Assembly: GCF_000689255.1 (NCBI RefSeq)
Contig: NZ_HG964446.1
Coordinates: 2,534,057 to 2,598,056 of the forward strand
Source: Mycobacterium triplex
Lineage (GTDB): Bacteria; Actinomycetota; Actinomycetes; Mycobacteriales; Mycobacteriaceae
DNA: 64,000 nt
Direction: 5' to 3'
The first letter of the stretch is position 1; each line of letters starts with the position of its first letter. A model generated the notes under the pieces. It searched no databases. It was given only the letters and a program-made list of their open reading frames with translations, and had not been told where the DNA came from. A program made the position numbers and the translations under genes. Shown piece by piece: positions 42,569 through 50,874 of the stretch.

Positions 42569-45420
42569 GTAACGAGCCCGGCTCTCGCTCCCGCATCGCC
42601 CGCTTGATCCGCGTCCTGGCGGTGCCGATCATCCTGTTCTGGCTTCTCGTCGCGCTCGGCACCACGCTGTTCACCCCGGCGCTCGGCGAGGTGGCGGGCA
42701 AGCACTCGGTGCCGATGACGCCGCGGGACGCGACCGCCTTCAAAGACATGATGAACATCGGCCACAAGTTCCAGGAGTTCGACACCGACTCCTCGGCGAT
42801 GGTCGTGCTGGAAGGCGACGACAAGCTGGGCGACAGTGCGCACGTCTTCTACAACAAGATCGTCGAGAAGCTCAAGGCCAGCAAGCATGTCCAGTTCCTC
42901 CAGGATTTCTGGAGCGACCCGCTGACCGCCGCCGGCTCCCAGAGCCCGGACGGCAAGGCCGCCTACGTGCAGGTCTTCCTCGACGGTGCCCAGGGCACCA
43001 CGCCCGCCCACGCATCGGTCGCCGCGGTCCGCAAGATCGTCGCCGACGTCCCGCCACCCCCGGGCGTCAAGGCCTACGTGGCCGGCAACACCGCGCTCAA
43101 TACCGACACACTGATCGCCGCGCACAACAGTATGGACCTGATGACGCTGGTCACGATCGGCGTCATCTTCGTGATGCTGCTGATCATCTACCGCTCGCTG
43201 AAGAACGCGATCCTTGCGTTGATACTGGTCCGCTTCGAGCTCTACGCCGCTGAAGGCATCGTGGCGACCGCGGGAAATCTGGACATCATCGGGCTTACCC
43301 CGTACGCCGTCAGCATGGTCACGATGCTGACCATCGCCACGGGAACCGACTATTTCATCTTCCTGCTGGGCCGCTATCACGAAGCCCGATCCCGCGGCGA
43401 AGATCGAGAACAGGCGTACTACAGCGCCTACAACGGCGTCGTGCACGTCATCCTGGGGTCGGGTCTGACAATCGTAGGCGCCTGCCTGTGCCTGACCGCG
43501 ACCAAGCTTCCCTACTTCCAGACCATGGGCATCCCGTGCGCCATCGCCTTGGTGGTGACGATGCTGGCGGGCTTGACGCTGGCTCCCGCATTGCTCGCGG
43601 TCGCGTCCAAGTTCGGATTCTTCGATCCGAAACGTCAAGTGTCCGAACGGGGTTGGCGCAAAGTCGGCACCATGGTGACCAGGTGGCCGGTACCGATCAT
43701 CGTCGTCACGTTCTTTATCGCTGTGATCGGTTTCGTCAGTCTGACGACCTACGTCCCGACCTACAACGACAAGAAGTTCACCCCGCCGGACATCGCGGCC
43801 AACGTCGCGCAGACGGCGGCCGAGCGACATTTCACCCCGGCGCGCATGAATCCGGAATTGCTGATGGTCGAAGCCGACCATGATCTGCGCGATCCGGCCG
43901 ACATGCTGATCATCGACCGAATTGCCAAGAGCGTCTTCCATGAACGCGGCATAGGTCGGGTGCAAACCATCACCCGACCGCTGGGCGCGCCGATCGAGCA
44001 CAGTTCGATCCCGTTCGTGATCGCCATGAACAGCTCCAGCACCCTGCAGACGGCGAAATTCATGAACGACAGCATGGCGTCGATGCTCGAGCAGGCCGAC
44101 GAGATGGGCCGAACGATCGCGGTCATGCAGCACATGTACGGCGTCATGCAGCAGATCACCGCCACCACCCACAGTTTGGATCAGCGAACGCACGACCTGG
44201 TGGATACCACCAACGACCTGCGGGACCGCATCGCGGATTTCGACGACTTCTTCAGGCCGATTCGCAGCTATTTCTACTGGGAGAAACACTGCTTCGACAT
44301 TCCCATGTGCTGGTCGTTCCGATCCATCTTCGATGCACTGGACGGCATCGACGAGATTTCCGACAAATTTGCCGGTCTCACAGTCGATTTCGACACCCTG
44401 GACCGGTTGATGCCGCAAATGCTCGCCGACTTTCCCAAGACCATCGAGTCGATGCAACGAATGCGCGACTACATGCTGTCCACCCACAGCTCCATGGCCG
44501 GCATTCAGCGTCATATGCAAGAGAACGCCGAAGGCTCGACGATGATGGGCAACTACTTCGACGAAGCCAAGAATGACGACAGCTTCTATCTGCCGCCGGA
44601 AGTGTTCAAAAACCCCGACTTCAAGCGCGGACTGAAAATGTTCGTGTCGCCCGACGGTAAGGCGGTCCGGTTCATCATCACCCACCAGGGCGACCCCGCC
44701 TCGGTGGACGGCATCCGGCACGTCCAGGGCATCAAGCAGGCCGTCGCCGACGCGATCAAGGGCACTCCCCTGGAGGCCGCGAAGGTGTCGCTGGCCGGCA
44801 CCGCCTCGATGTACAGCGACATGCAGGACGGCGTGAAGATCGACCTGACGATCGCCGGCATCGCGACGCTGATCCTGATCTTTTCGATCATGCTGCTGAT
44901 CACCCGCAGCTTGGTGGCATCCCTGGTGATCGTCGGTACGGTGCTGGCGTCGCTGGGCACCGCATGCGGTCTGTCCGTGCTGCTCTGGCAGGACATCCTC
45001 GGGGTGGGCTTGCAATGGATCGTGCTACCGCTGACGGTCATCATCTTGCTGGCCGTCGGGTCCGACTACAACTTGCTGCTCGTTTCCCGGCTTAAGGAAG
45101 AAATTCCGGCCGGGCTCAACACCGGCATCATCCGGGGCATGGGCGCTTCCGGCCGGGTGGTGACCGCGGCCGGCCTGATATTCGCTGCGACCATGGCGTC
45201 GATGATCGTCAGCGACCTGGTGGTGATCGGGCAGTTCGGCACCGCGATCGGGATGGGCCTACTCGTCGACACGTTCATCGTGCGGGCCTTCATGACGCCG
45301 GCGATCGCGGCCGCGCTGGGCCGCTGGTTCTGGTGGCCGCTGGACACGTTCAAGATGAGGAAGAAGGACCAACAGCCTGAGAGCGATACCGCTCCCATCC
45401 GGCAGCTGACAACGGTGTAG
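42565..45420 (+). CDS. MmpL-family RND transporter
   Basis: 951 residues, the size of the MmpL4/MmpL5 group. It has an N-terminal span, a first periplasmic domain, a block of spans (residues ~195-385), a second large periplasmic domain with helical hairpin segments (HSLDQRTHDLVDTTNDL) and a C-terminal block of spans. IATGTDYFIFLLGRYHE and LLAVGSDYNLLLVSRLKEE carry the Asp-Tyr pairs of the proton relay. Paired with mmpS and followed by a tetR, it is like the mmpS5-mmpL5 and mmpS4-mmpL4 loci that export siderophores and drugs; here the substrate is unknown. Confidence 0.93.
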   Translation: MSNEPGSRSRIARLIRVLAVPIILFWLLVALGTTLFTPALGEVAGKHSVPMTPRDATAFKDMMNIGHKFQEFDTDSSAMVVLEGDDKLGDSAHVFYNKIVEKLKASKHVQFLQDFWSDPLTAAGSQSPDGKAAYVQVFLDGAQGTTPAHASVAAVRKIVADVPPPPGVKAYVAGNTALNTDTLIAAHNSMDLMTLVTIGVIFVMLLIIYRSLKNAILALILVRFELYAAEGIVATAGNLDIIGLTPYAVSMVTMLTIATGTDYFIFLLGRYHEARSRGEDREQAYYSAYNGVVHVILGSGLTIVGACLCLTATKLPYFQTMGIPCAIALVVTMLAGLTLAPALLAVASKFGFFDPKRQVSERGWRKVGTMVTRWPVPIIVVTFFIAVIGFVSLTTYVPTYNDKKFTPPDIAANVAQTAAERHFTPARMNPELLMVEADHDLRDPADMLIIDRIAKSVFHERGIGRVQTITRPLGAPIEHSSIPFVIAMNSSSTLQTAKFMNDSMASMLEQADEMGRTIAVMQHMYGVMQQITATTHSLDQRTHDLVDTTNDLRDRIADFDDFFRPIRSYFYWEKHCFDIPMCWSFRSIFDALDGIDEISDKFAGLTVDFDTLDRLMPQMLADFPKTIESMQRMRDYMLSTHSSMAGIQRHMQENAEGSTMMGNYFDEAKNDDSFYLPPEVFKNPDFKRGLKMFVSPDGKAVRFIITHQGDPASVDGIRHVQGIKQAVADAIKGTPLEAAKVSLAGTASMYSDMQDGVKIDLTIAGIATLILIFSIMLLITRSLVASLVIVGTVLASLGTACGLSVLLWQDILGVGLQWIVLPLTVIILLAVGSDYNLLLVSRLKEEIPAGLNTGIIRGMGASGRVVTAAGLIFAATMASMIVSDLVVIGQFGTAIGMGLLVDTFIVRAFMTPAIAAALGRWFWWPLDTFKMRKKDQQPESDTAPIRQLTTV

Positions 45421-45466
45421 CGCATCCGGCGCGCAAAAGGGTGATATTTAGGCAGGTATCGCGCAT

Positions 45467-46078
45467 ATGAATGAGATGGAATTGAAGCTTCGCCAACGCA
45501 CAGTTGGCAAGCTGGACCGATCCCGCGATCCTGCGATCCTCAACGCCGCTCTTGCCGCGCTGACCGAGAACGGCTACGACGCCACCAACATGGACGACAT
45601 CGCCGCGCGCGCCGGCGTCGGCAAGGCCGCGATCTACCGGCGCTGGTCCTCGAAGGCGGCGTTGATCACCGACGTTCTCCTCTACTGGCGGCCCGATCTG
45701 CGCAACGACGACGTCCCCGACAGCGGCAGCTTGGCCGGCGACATGGAAGCCTTGATCGAACGCGCCGCACGCAATGACAACGAGTTGATCACCAACGACC
45801 TAGTGCTCCGCGTCGCCCTGGAAGGCACCCGTGACCCCGAGCTCGCCGCGGCTCTCGGCGATCTAATGCTGCTCAAGGGCACCCACATCGTCTCGATAAT
45901 CCTGGCGCGCGCCGCGGCGCGCGGGGAAATCGCCGCCGACCGCGACTGGTCGCTGGTCGCCGACGTACTCAACGCGATGTGCCTGCTGCGAGTGCTCAAC
46001 GGGCAAAGCGTCGACGCGGATTTCATCCGCCAGGTCATCGACACAATCGTGTTGCCTGCCCTGTGCACCGAGCGCTGA
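45467..46078 (+). CDS. TetR-family regulator linked to mmpS-mmpL
   Basis: 203 residues. The N-terminal HTH is NMDDIAARAGVGKAAIYRRWSSKAALI, the standard TetR pattern; the C-terminal ligand domain has no recognised subfamily. It starts 46 bases after mmpL on the same strand and is the likely local repressor. Its first codons resemble a fragment upstream of mmpS (42012). It is convergent with the EspB-like gene two bases beyond. Confidence 0.9.
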   Translation: MNEMELKLRQRTVGKLDRSRDPAILNAALAALTENGYDATNMDDIAARAGVGKAAIYRRWSSKAALITDVLLYWRPDLRNDDVPDSGSLAGDMEALIERAARNDNELITNDLVLRVALEGTRDPELAAALGDLMLLKGTHIVSIILARAAARGEIAADRDWSLVADVLNAMCLLRVLNGQSVDADFIRQVIDTIVLPALCTER

Positions 46079-46080
46079 GT

Positions 46081-47451
46081 TCATGACGCCCGGCGCCGAC
46101 CGATAACACCCTCGGTCCACGCCCGGTCCTCGGTGTACAGCGCCTCGCCGTCCTGCTGCACGCGCTTGCGCTGGCCGGCCTCTTGACCGTGGCCGGCAGG
46201 CGCGGCGCCCATCGGCATGCCCATGCCGCCGCCCTTGTTCAGCGCCGCGTATGCGGCCGGGATCGGGACACCTGTGCCCGAGGCCGCCGCGCCGGGCCGG
46301 GACATCGTCGCGGAATCTCCCGAGACCCGCGACGGCAGTTTCGGGATCGACGGCAGACCGGCGCCGCCGGCCCCGCCCGATGCCGGCTTGAGTCCCGGCC
46401 CCTTGGGCAGGTCGGGCACCACCTTGAGGTTCTTCTTCGAGGCCCCGGCCGACTGCGGATCGGTTGGCATCCCAGGCATTGCGCCCATCGGCATGCCGGG
46501 CATCGCGCCCCCGAGCGCAGGCAGCCCGCCGTCCGGCATCGGCAGAGGCTCCAGGCCGGGCCCGGGACCGGGCGCGGGCGGCACATCGATGTGGCAGGCG
46601 ACCGGCGGCCGCGGCGGATTCACCGGCGCCAACGCCGCCCGCCGCTCGTATTCGGCCAACACCGCCTCCGACTTCGCCTGGTACTCGGCGTAGAGCCGTA
46701 GCAGCGACGGTTTGCCCCATCGTTCCCAGCCCGGTATCGACTGGTTCAAGATCCACCGCTCGTCGATCTGTTGCATCTGCGCGACGGTGGGGTGCTCGCT
46801 GACCGCCCAGCGGTGCGCGGCGACGAGGTTTCTTGCCTGGGTGGACAATTGGCCGCACAGTTTCGCCATCTGGTCCAACCAGTTCCGGTCCAGGTCGAAG
46901 TGCTGCTCTACGGTGGCACTCGCCTCGCCGTCCCACTCGGTGAACGGCCGGAACCGAAAGCTGGCCTGCGACAAGGTCCGCAGGTATGCCGCCCACTCGT
47001 CGGCGAAGTGCAGCAGAGACCTGCCCTGGTCGCCCCGCATCAGGGCCTTCGCCGCCTCCTTGACCGGGTAATAGGGGACGGGGTCCAGGCCCACCGGTGT
47101 AGCCGTGCTGGTCAGCATCGCCGGCGCCGCGTCGTGTTCGGCGTGCGCGGGCGCGGCCGCGGGCACGGGGGCGCCGGTGTCCAGCGCGTCGGCCGCGGTC
47201 TCGTCGGTCTCCGCGTAGGCCTTGGCCGCATTGCGCAGCGACTGCGCGAGTCGTGCGTGCTCGCGTTCGCCGGCCTGCAGGTAAATGCGCATGTTGTCGG
47301 CGGAGAAGGCGAGTTGCTGGGCCGCCTGAGTGGCCAGCTCGAGCGCGCACGGCGCCTGGCCGTTGTCGTCGGGCACGCCCTGGATCGGGGTCTCGAGCTC
47401 GTCGGCCCGGGCCATCAGCTCCCGGGATTCCACGTTCAGCGTCATTGTCAT
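46081..47451 (-). CDS. EspB-like ESX-1-type secreted protein
   Basis: 456 residues. The N-terminal PE/PPE-like helical region matches EspB: ELMARADELETPIQ, AAQQLAFSADNMRIYLQAG and RLAQSLRNAAKAYAE, with the WxG in FTEWDGEASA. A Pro/Gly/Met-rich low-complexity C-domain (residues ~290-420) ends in the EspB-type tail ALYTEDRAWTEGVIG. EspB oligomerises into channels and is an ESX-1 substrate processed by MycP1. No other ESX gene is in view, so this is an isolated paralogue or displaced copy. A TetR-type operator covers its promoter. Confidence 0.87.
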   Translation of the reverse strand: MTMTLNVESRELMARADELETPIQGVPDDNGQAPCALELATQAAQQLAFSADNMRIYLQAGEREHARLAQSLRNAAKAYAETDETAADALDTGAPVPAAAPAHAEHDAAPAMLTSTATPVGLDPVPYYPVKEAAKALMRGDQGRSLLHFADEWAAYLRTLSQASFRFRPFTEWDGEASATVEQHFDLDRNWLDQMAKLCGQLSTQARNLVAAHRWAVSEHPTVAQMQQIDERWILNQSIPGWERWGKPSLLRLYAEYQAKSEAVLAEYERRAALAPVNPPRPPVACHIDVPPAPGPGPGLEPLPMPDGGLPALGGAMPGMPMGAMPGMPTDPQSAGASKKNLKVVPDLPKGPGLKPASGGAGGAGLPSIPKLPSRVSGDSATMSRPGAAASGTGVPIPAAYAALNKGGGMGMPMGAAPAGHGQEAGQRKRVQQDGEALYTEDRAWTEGVIGRRRAS

Positions 47452-47488
47452 CGCGATTCGTCTCCTGGCTGCTTGCCGCGGTCGGTGT

Positions 47489-47541
47489 GGTTATCGCTTG
47501 ATAACTTGATTAGAGGTTATCAGACGATAACCAGATGTCAA
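47489..47541 (-). promoter_or_regulatory. Promoter of EspB-like gene with two TetR-type dyads
   Basis: GGTTATC-GCTT-GATAAC (47489-47505) and perfect GGTTATC-AGAC-GATAACC (47515-47532), centres 26 bp apart. On the minus strand TTGACA (47536-47541) and TAACCT (16-base spacer) form the promoter, the second dyad filling the spacer. The TetR gene 80 bases upstream is the natural candidate regulator. Confidence 0.75.
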
Positions 47542-47613
47542 GGCGTGCGGGCAGCGCGGTGGACGACGGTCGAGTCAGTGCGAACGGACAGCGCCGGCGC
47601 GCAACTTTGCGAG

Positions 47614-48252
47614 CTAGACGCCGATGCTCGGACGGATGGTCTGGATATCCAAAGCGTCTGCGGCCGAACGTATTTCGGCCAGCCGGCTGGGGTCGGCCAA
47701 CAGTCCGAGCATCGCGAACTCCAGGATCTCTTCCGGGTTCACCGCGAGCTGGGGTGTCAGCGCGTCGAACAGCGCCTGTAAGAGCCTGGAGGCCGATGTC
47801 GGGTCGATGGCTCGCACGTCGCCTTCGGCCTGTGCCGCTTGGACAAGCTCGGCGAGCGCCCGCTCGTTCTTGAGAGCCAGCTCCTGCTCGGCACCGAAGC
47901 CGTCCTGCCACAGGTCCGGTGTCGCGATGACCGACACGACTACCTCGGGCGAGGCATGCAGATGGTCGAGGGATTCCCGCAACATGCGGTGCAGCTTGAC
48001 GACGGCCGGCACCGGCAGCGTCGCGAGCTCGTCGGCCAACTCACTCGGCCACTCCAGCGCGAGCCGGACCAGCGCCGCGAAGATGTCGCTTTTGGCCTTG
48101 AAGTGCTTGTAAAGGGCCGGCTGCTCGACGCCGACGGCGGCCGCGATGTCGCGGGTGGAGGTGGCGGCGTAGCCCTGCTTGGCGATGAGCTCGGCGGCGG
48201 CGCGCAGGATGCGAACCTTGGTCGGGCTCGGGTGCTTCGCAGCGGCGGGCAT
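47614..48252 (-). CDS. TetR-family regulator
   Basis: 212 residues from ATG 48252 (MPAAAKHPSPTKVRIL). HTH is STRDIAAAVGVEQPALYKHFKAKSDIF, preceded by AAELIAKQGYAATS. The C-terminal domain is a generic TetR ligand-binding bundle. It lies just upstream of, and in the same direction as, the EspB-like gene and its two dyads. No dyad of that sequence is seen before its own start, so it may not be autoregulated. Confidence 0.88.
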   Translation of the reverse strand: MPAAAKHPSPTKVRILRAAAELIAKQGYAATSTRDIAAAVGVEQPALYKHFKAKSDIFAALVRLALEWPSELADELATLPVPAVVKLHRMLRESLDHLHASPEVVVSVIATPDLWQDGFGAEQELALKNERALAELVQAAQAEGDVRAIDPTSASRLLQALFDALTPQLAVNPEEILEFAMLGLLADPSRLAEIRSAADALDIQTIRPSIGV

Positions 48253-48375
48253 GTGGCTGAGGTTAGCCCGCCGTGCCATTTCACCCGCGGCGACACCTAC
48301 CCGTTTACGCCGGGCGCGTGACGACAACAATGAGAGAACACGAGCGTCAGACCCAGACACCTAGAGGAGCAGACG

Positions 48376-48666
48376 ATGAGTAACCAGGAAGGGATCGGCA
48401 TCCTGAAACTCGAGTGCCCGCAAAGCCATCCCGTCGGCCGAATTCTCAAGGAAGCCCCCCACCAGCAGGTCGTCTACGACCCGGGGGTCCAGGTCGGGCC
48501 GCGCCGCTTCTGGCCCGACGAACAGGATCAGCCGCGGTTCACCACCCGCTGCGCCCAATGTGACCGCGCCGTGGGGGACGACTCGACGGCCCTGCAGGAC
48601 AAGCATCGCAACCTGGTCATGAGCATGTCGGAGACCAGCGAGGTCGCCACCCTGCCGTTCGTCTAG
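48376..48666 (+). CDS. Hypothetical protein
   Basis: 96 residues, not recognised. AGAGGAG lies about eight bases before ATG 48376. Soluble, no membrane segment; one CxxC (TRCAQCDRAV) and a separate cysteine with a histidine (LECPQSHP) could together bind zinc. It stands alone between a divergent tetR and an enoyl-CoA hydratase gene. Good ribosome site and compact size support a real gene. Confidence 0.65.
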   Translation: MSNQEGIGILKLECPQSHPVGRILKEAPHQQVVYDPGVQVGPRRFWPDEQDQPRFTTRCAQCDRAVGDDSTALQDKHRNLVMSMSETSEVATLPFV

Positions 48667-48749
48667 CGCCTCTCGCGCATACTGTAAGAGTTTCAGTAGC
48701 GAGCCCGCGGCGCCCTGTGTCTCGACGGCGCCGACTCGAGAGGAGCCCC

Positions 48750-49577
48750 GTGGCGCAGACCCCGACGACACCGCTGCCCCCGGACGGGGATTGGCTGGGC
48801 ACCCCGTATCTGCGGTTCGAGCGCCAGGGGCCGATCGCGGTGTGCACGATCGACCGTCCCGAGGCGCGCAACGCCCTGACGCCCGCGATGTACTTCGGAA
48901 TCCGTTACGCCGTAGGCCTTGTCAACGGAGACCCCGGGCTGGCCGGGCTGTTGATCACCGGCACCGGGGACGTCTTCGCGCCGGGCGGTGATATGACCGG
49001 CGGGGGAGGCGCCGACGACTGGATCACCTTCGGGGCCGCACTCGGGATGGATGTCACGCCGTTCGACGCCGTGCGGACCTCGGCCAAGCCGATCGTCGCC
49101 GCGGTCAACGGGCTATGCCAGGGCGGCGGCATGCAGATCGCGCTGTGCAGCGACGTGTCGGTGGTCAGCGAGCGCGCGACCTTCCGCGTTCCCGAGCTGT
49201 TCCGCGGCTACGCCGACACCTATTACAGCCAGATGCTGCTGCGCCTGGTCGGACCGGTACGCACCCGCGACCTGATGTTCACCGGCCGGGTGCTCACCGC
49301 GGCCGAAGCGCTGGACTGGGGCCTGGTGACCAGGGTGGTGCCGCACGACGATCTGCTGGCCACCGCCCGCGACCTGCTCGCGCAAAGCTGCCGGACCGCG
49401 CCACGCGCCCGCAACGTCATCAAATCCAGCATCGACAGCTATCTGGGTCTGTACGACCGTATCGGCATGACCGGCAGCCTGTTGGACGCCGAGGCGCGTG
49501 AGGGGGTGCGGGCCTTCAAGGAGCGACGCTCGCCGGACTGGGTGCACCCGGAGTTGCGGACCCAGGGACGGCTGTGA
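48750..49577 (+). CDS. Enoyl-CoA hydratase/isomerase
   Basis: 275 residues from GTG 48750, with GAGAGGAG upstream. Crotonase signatures are IDRPEARNALTPAM, the first oxyanion loop GDVFAPGGDM and the second LCQGGGMQIALCSD. The glycine insertion TGGGGADDW and CFRGYADTYYS-like region suggest a non-canonical substrate. It acts on acyl-CoA, probably in fatty-acid or aromatic degradation. Convergent with the MBL-fold gene. Confidence 0.9.
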   Translation: MAQTPTTPLPPDGDWLGTPYLRFERQGPIAVCTIDRPEARNALTPAMYFGIRYAVGLVNGDPGLAGLLITGTGDVFAPGGDMTGGGGADDWITFGAALGMDVTPFDAVRTSAKPIVAAVNGLCQGGGMQIALCSDVSVVSERATFRVPELFRGYADTYYSQMLLRLVGPVRTRDLMFTGRVLTAAEALDWGLVTRVVPHDDLLATARDLLAQSCRTAPRARNVIKSSIDSYLGLYDRIGMTGSLLDAEAREGVRAFKERRSPDWVHPELRTQGRL

Positions 49578-49587
49578 GGCGGATGCG

Positions 49588-50391
49588 CTAGTTCTTCAGG
49601 TCGATCCACTCGCCGTTAGGCGCCGTGCGCAGCACGCGTTTGATGCCCGCCTGGTCGAATGCCTCGGCGAGTTCGGCGGGGCCCTCGCTGAAGTGGGCCC
49701 AACCCTCGACGTGGGCCGGGATCACCATTTCGGCCCCCAGGACTTCAGCGGCCGCGGCCGCGCGGGCCGAGGTCAGCGTCAGCGGGCGCCCGTGCTGTTG
49801 GGTCGGCAGGCTCGCGGCCCCCGCGAAGAGCACCGCGACGTCGATGTCGCCGATACGGTCGGCCACCTCGGCGACCGCACTCATCGAGGCGTTGTCCCCG
49901 CTGAGATAGATGGTGGGCAGGCCGGGTCCGTACAGCACGAAACCCGTCACCTCGCAGGTGACGTTGCCCTCCATGTCACGCATCCCGTCGGCCGGACCGT
50001 GCACGGCCGGAACCGCTTGCGCCGCAATGCGTCCCGGCCCGCCCGGCAGGTAGTAGGACTGCCACGGCTTAAGCCCCACCGCCGGCGCCCCGAAGCGGCC
50101 CGCGGCGCCGGGGTGGGTGACGATCAGCGGTGCGGCCAACGCCACCTGTCGACCCGCGTTGTCCAGGTTGTCGAGATGCTCGTCGTGGCTGATCAGTACC
50201 ACGTCGATTTTCCCCAGGTCCTCGGCGCCGACCGCCGGGCCGGTGAGTTTCGTCAGGTGGTCATGCGGGCCGGGCGGGTCGAACGTCGGGTCCATGACGA
50301 TCCTGCGGCCGGCGATATCGATGACCGTCGTCGGCCCACCCAGCACGGCGATCGCGCCGTCCCGTCGCTTCGCCTCTACTGCCTCGCCCAT
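49588..50391 (-). CDS. MBL-fold metal-dependent hydrolase
   Basis: 267 residues. The metallo-beta-lactamase fold is of the UlaG/RomA-like type: VVLISHDEHLDNLD is the HxxxH-D variant of the main metal motif, and VHGPADGMRD, YLSGDNASM and IPAHVEGWAHFS supply the other ligands. ATG 50391 has AGGGG upstream. Substrate unknown; such enzymes hydrolyse lactones or phosphodiesters. It is followed by the RidA and FadD genes upstream on the same strand. Confidence 0.85.
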   Translation of the reverse strand: MGEAVEAKRRDGAIAVLGGPTTVIDIAGRRIVMDPTFDPPGPHDHLTKLTGPAVGAEDLGKIDVVLISHDEHLDNLDNAGRQVALAAPLIVTHPGAAGRFGAPAVGLKPWQSYYLPGGPGRIAAQAVPAVHGPADGMRDMEGNVTCEVTGFVLYGPGLPTIYLSGDNASMSAVAEVADRIGDIDVAVLFAGAASLPTQQHGRPLTLTSARAAAAAEVLGAEMVIPAHVEGWAHFSEGPAELAEAFDQAGIKRVLRTAPNGEWIDLKN

Positions 50392-50439
50392 GTCGCCCCT
50401 GATGCATTAGCGGAGAATCGATATCGGGTTGAGAGCAGG

Positions 50440-50841
50440 CTATAGCATCGCCGGCCGGCGGATCGCGGTGACTTCGACTTCGACCCGGATATCCGGCCAG
50501 ACCAGCGCCGGGACCACCGCGAGCATGAACACGGGTTCATGTCTGATCACCGACGAGCGCACCGCCGCATAGGCCGGAATGTCGGCCGCGTCGGTCAGCC
50601 ACTGCCGCACGCTGACGATGTCGGACAATCGTGCCCCGGCCCTGCTCAGCGCCTCCTCGACGTTGCGCCACGCCTGGGCGGCCTCTTCGGCGAAGTCCTC
50701 CGGCAGCGTTCCGTCGGGACGCATCCCGGGTGTGCCGGAGGTGTAGATGATCTCCGAGCCGGCGGGTATGCGTACCGCGTCGGCGTACCTGCCGATATGA
50801 GCGGCGACGCCGGTGTTGACGGATTCGAACGGCGTGCTCAT
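50440..50841 (-). CDS. RidA/YjgF-family protein
   Basis: 133 residues. IIYTSGTPGMRPDGTLP, AQAWRNVEEALSRAGARLSDIV and the C-terminal PDIRVEVEVTAI are the trimeric RidA/YER057c pattern. Canonical RidA hydrolyses reactive enamine/imine intermediates with an arginine in the RVEVE region; here the Arg precedes VEVEV. ATG 50841 follows AGGG. Lies between FadD and MBL genes and may belong to the same catabolic operon. Confidence 0.88.
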   Translation of the reverse strand: MSTPFESVNTGVAAHIGRYADAVRIPAGSEIIYTSGTPGMRPDGTLPEDFAEEAAQAWRNVEEALSRAGARLSDIVSVRQWLTDAADIPAYAAVRSSVIRHEPVFMLAVVPALVWPDIRVEVEVTAIRRPAML

Positions 50842-50874
50842 ATCGCCCTTTCGTCGTGGATCGTTGCGCCAGCG

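Noticed and set aside
42544..45015. Minus-strand open frame of 823 codons
   Set aside because: Antisense to mmpL; its translation is rich in His, Arg, Asp and Gln with no recognisable domain.
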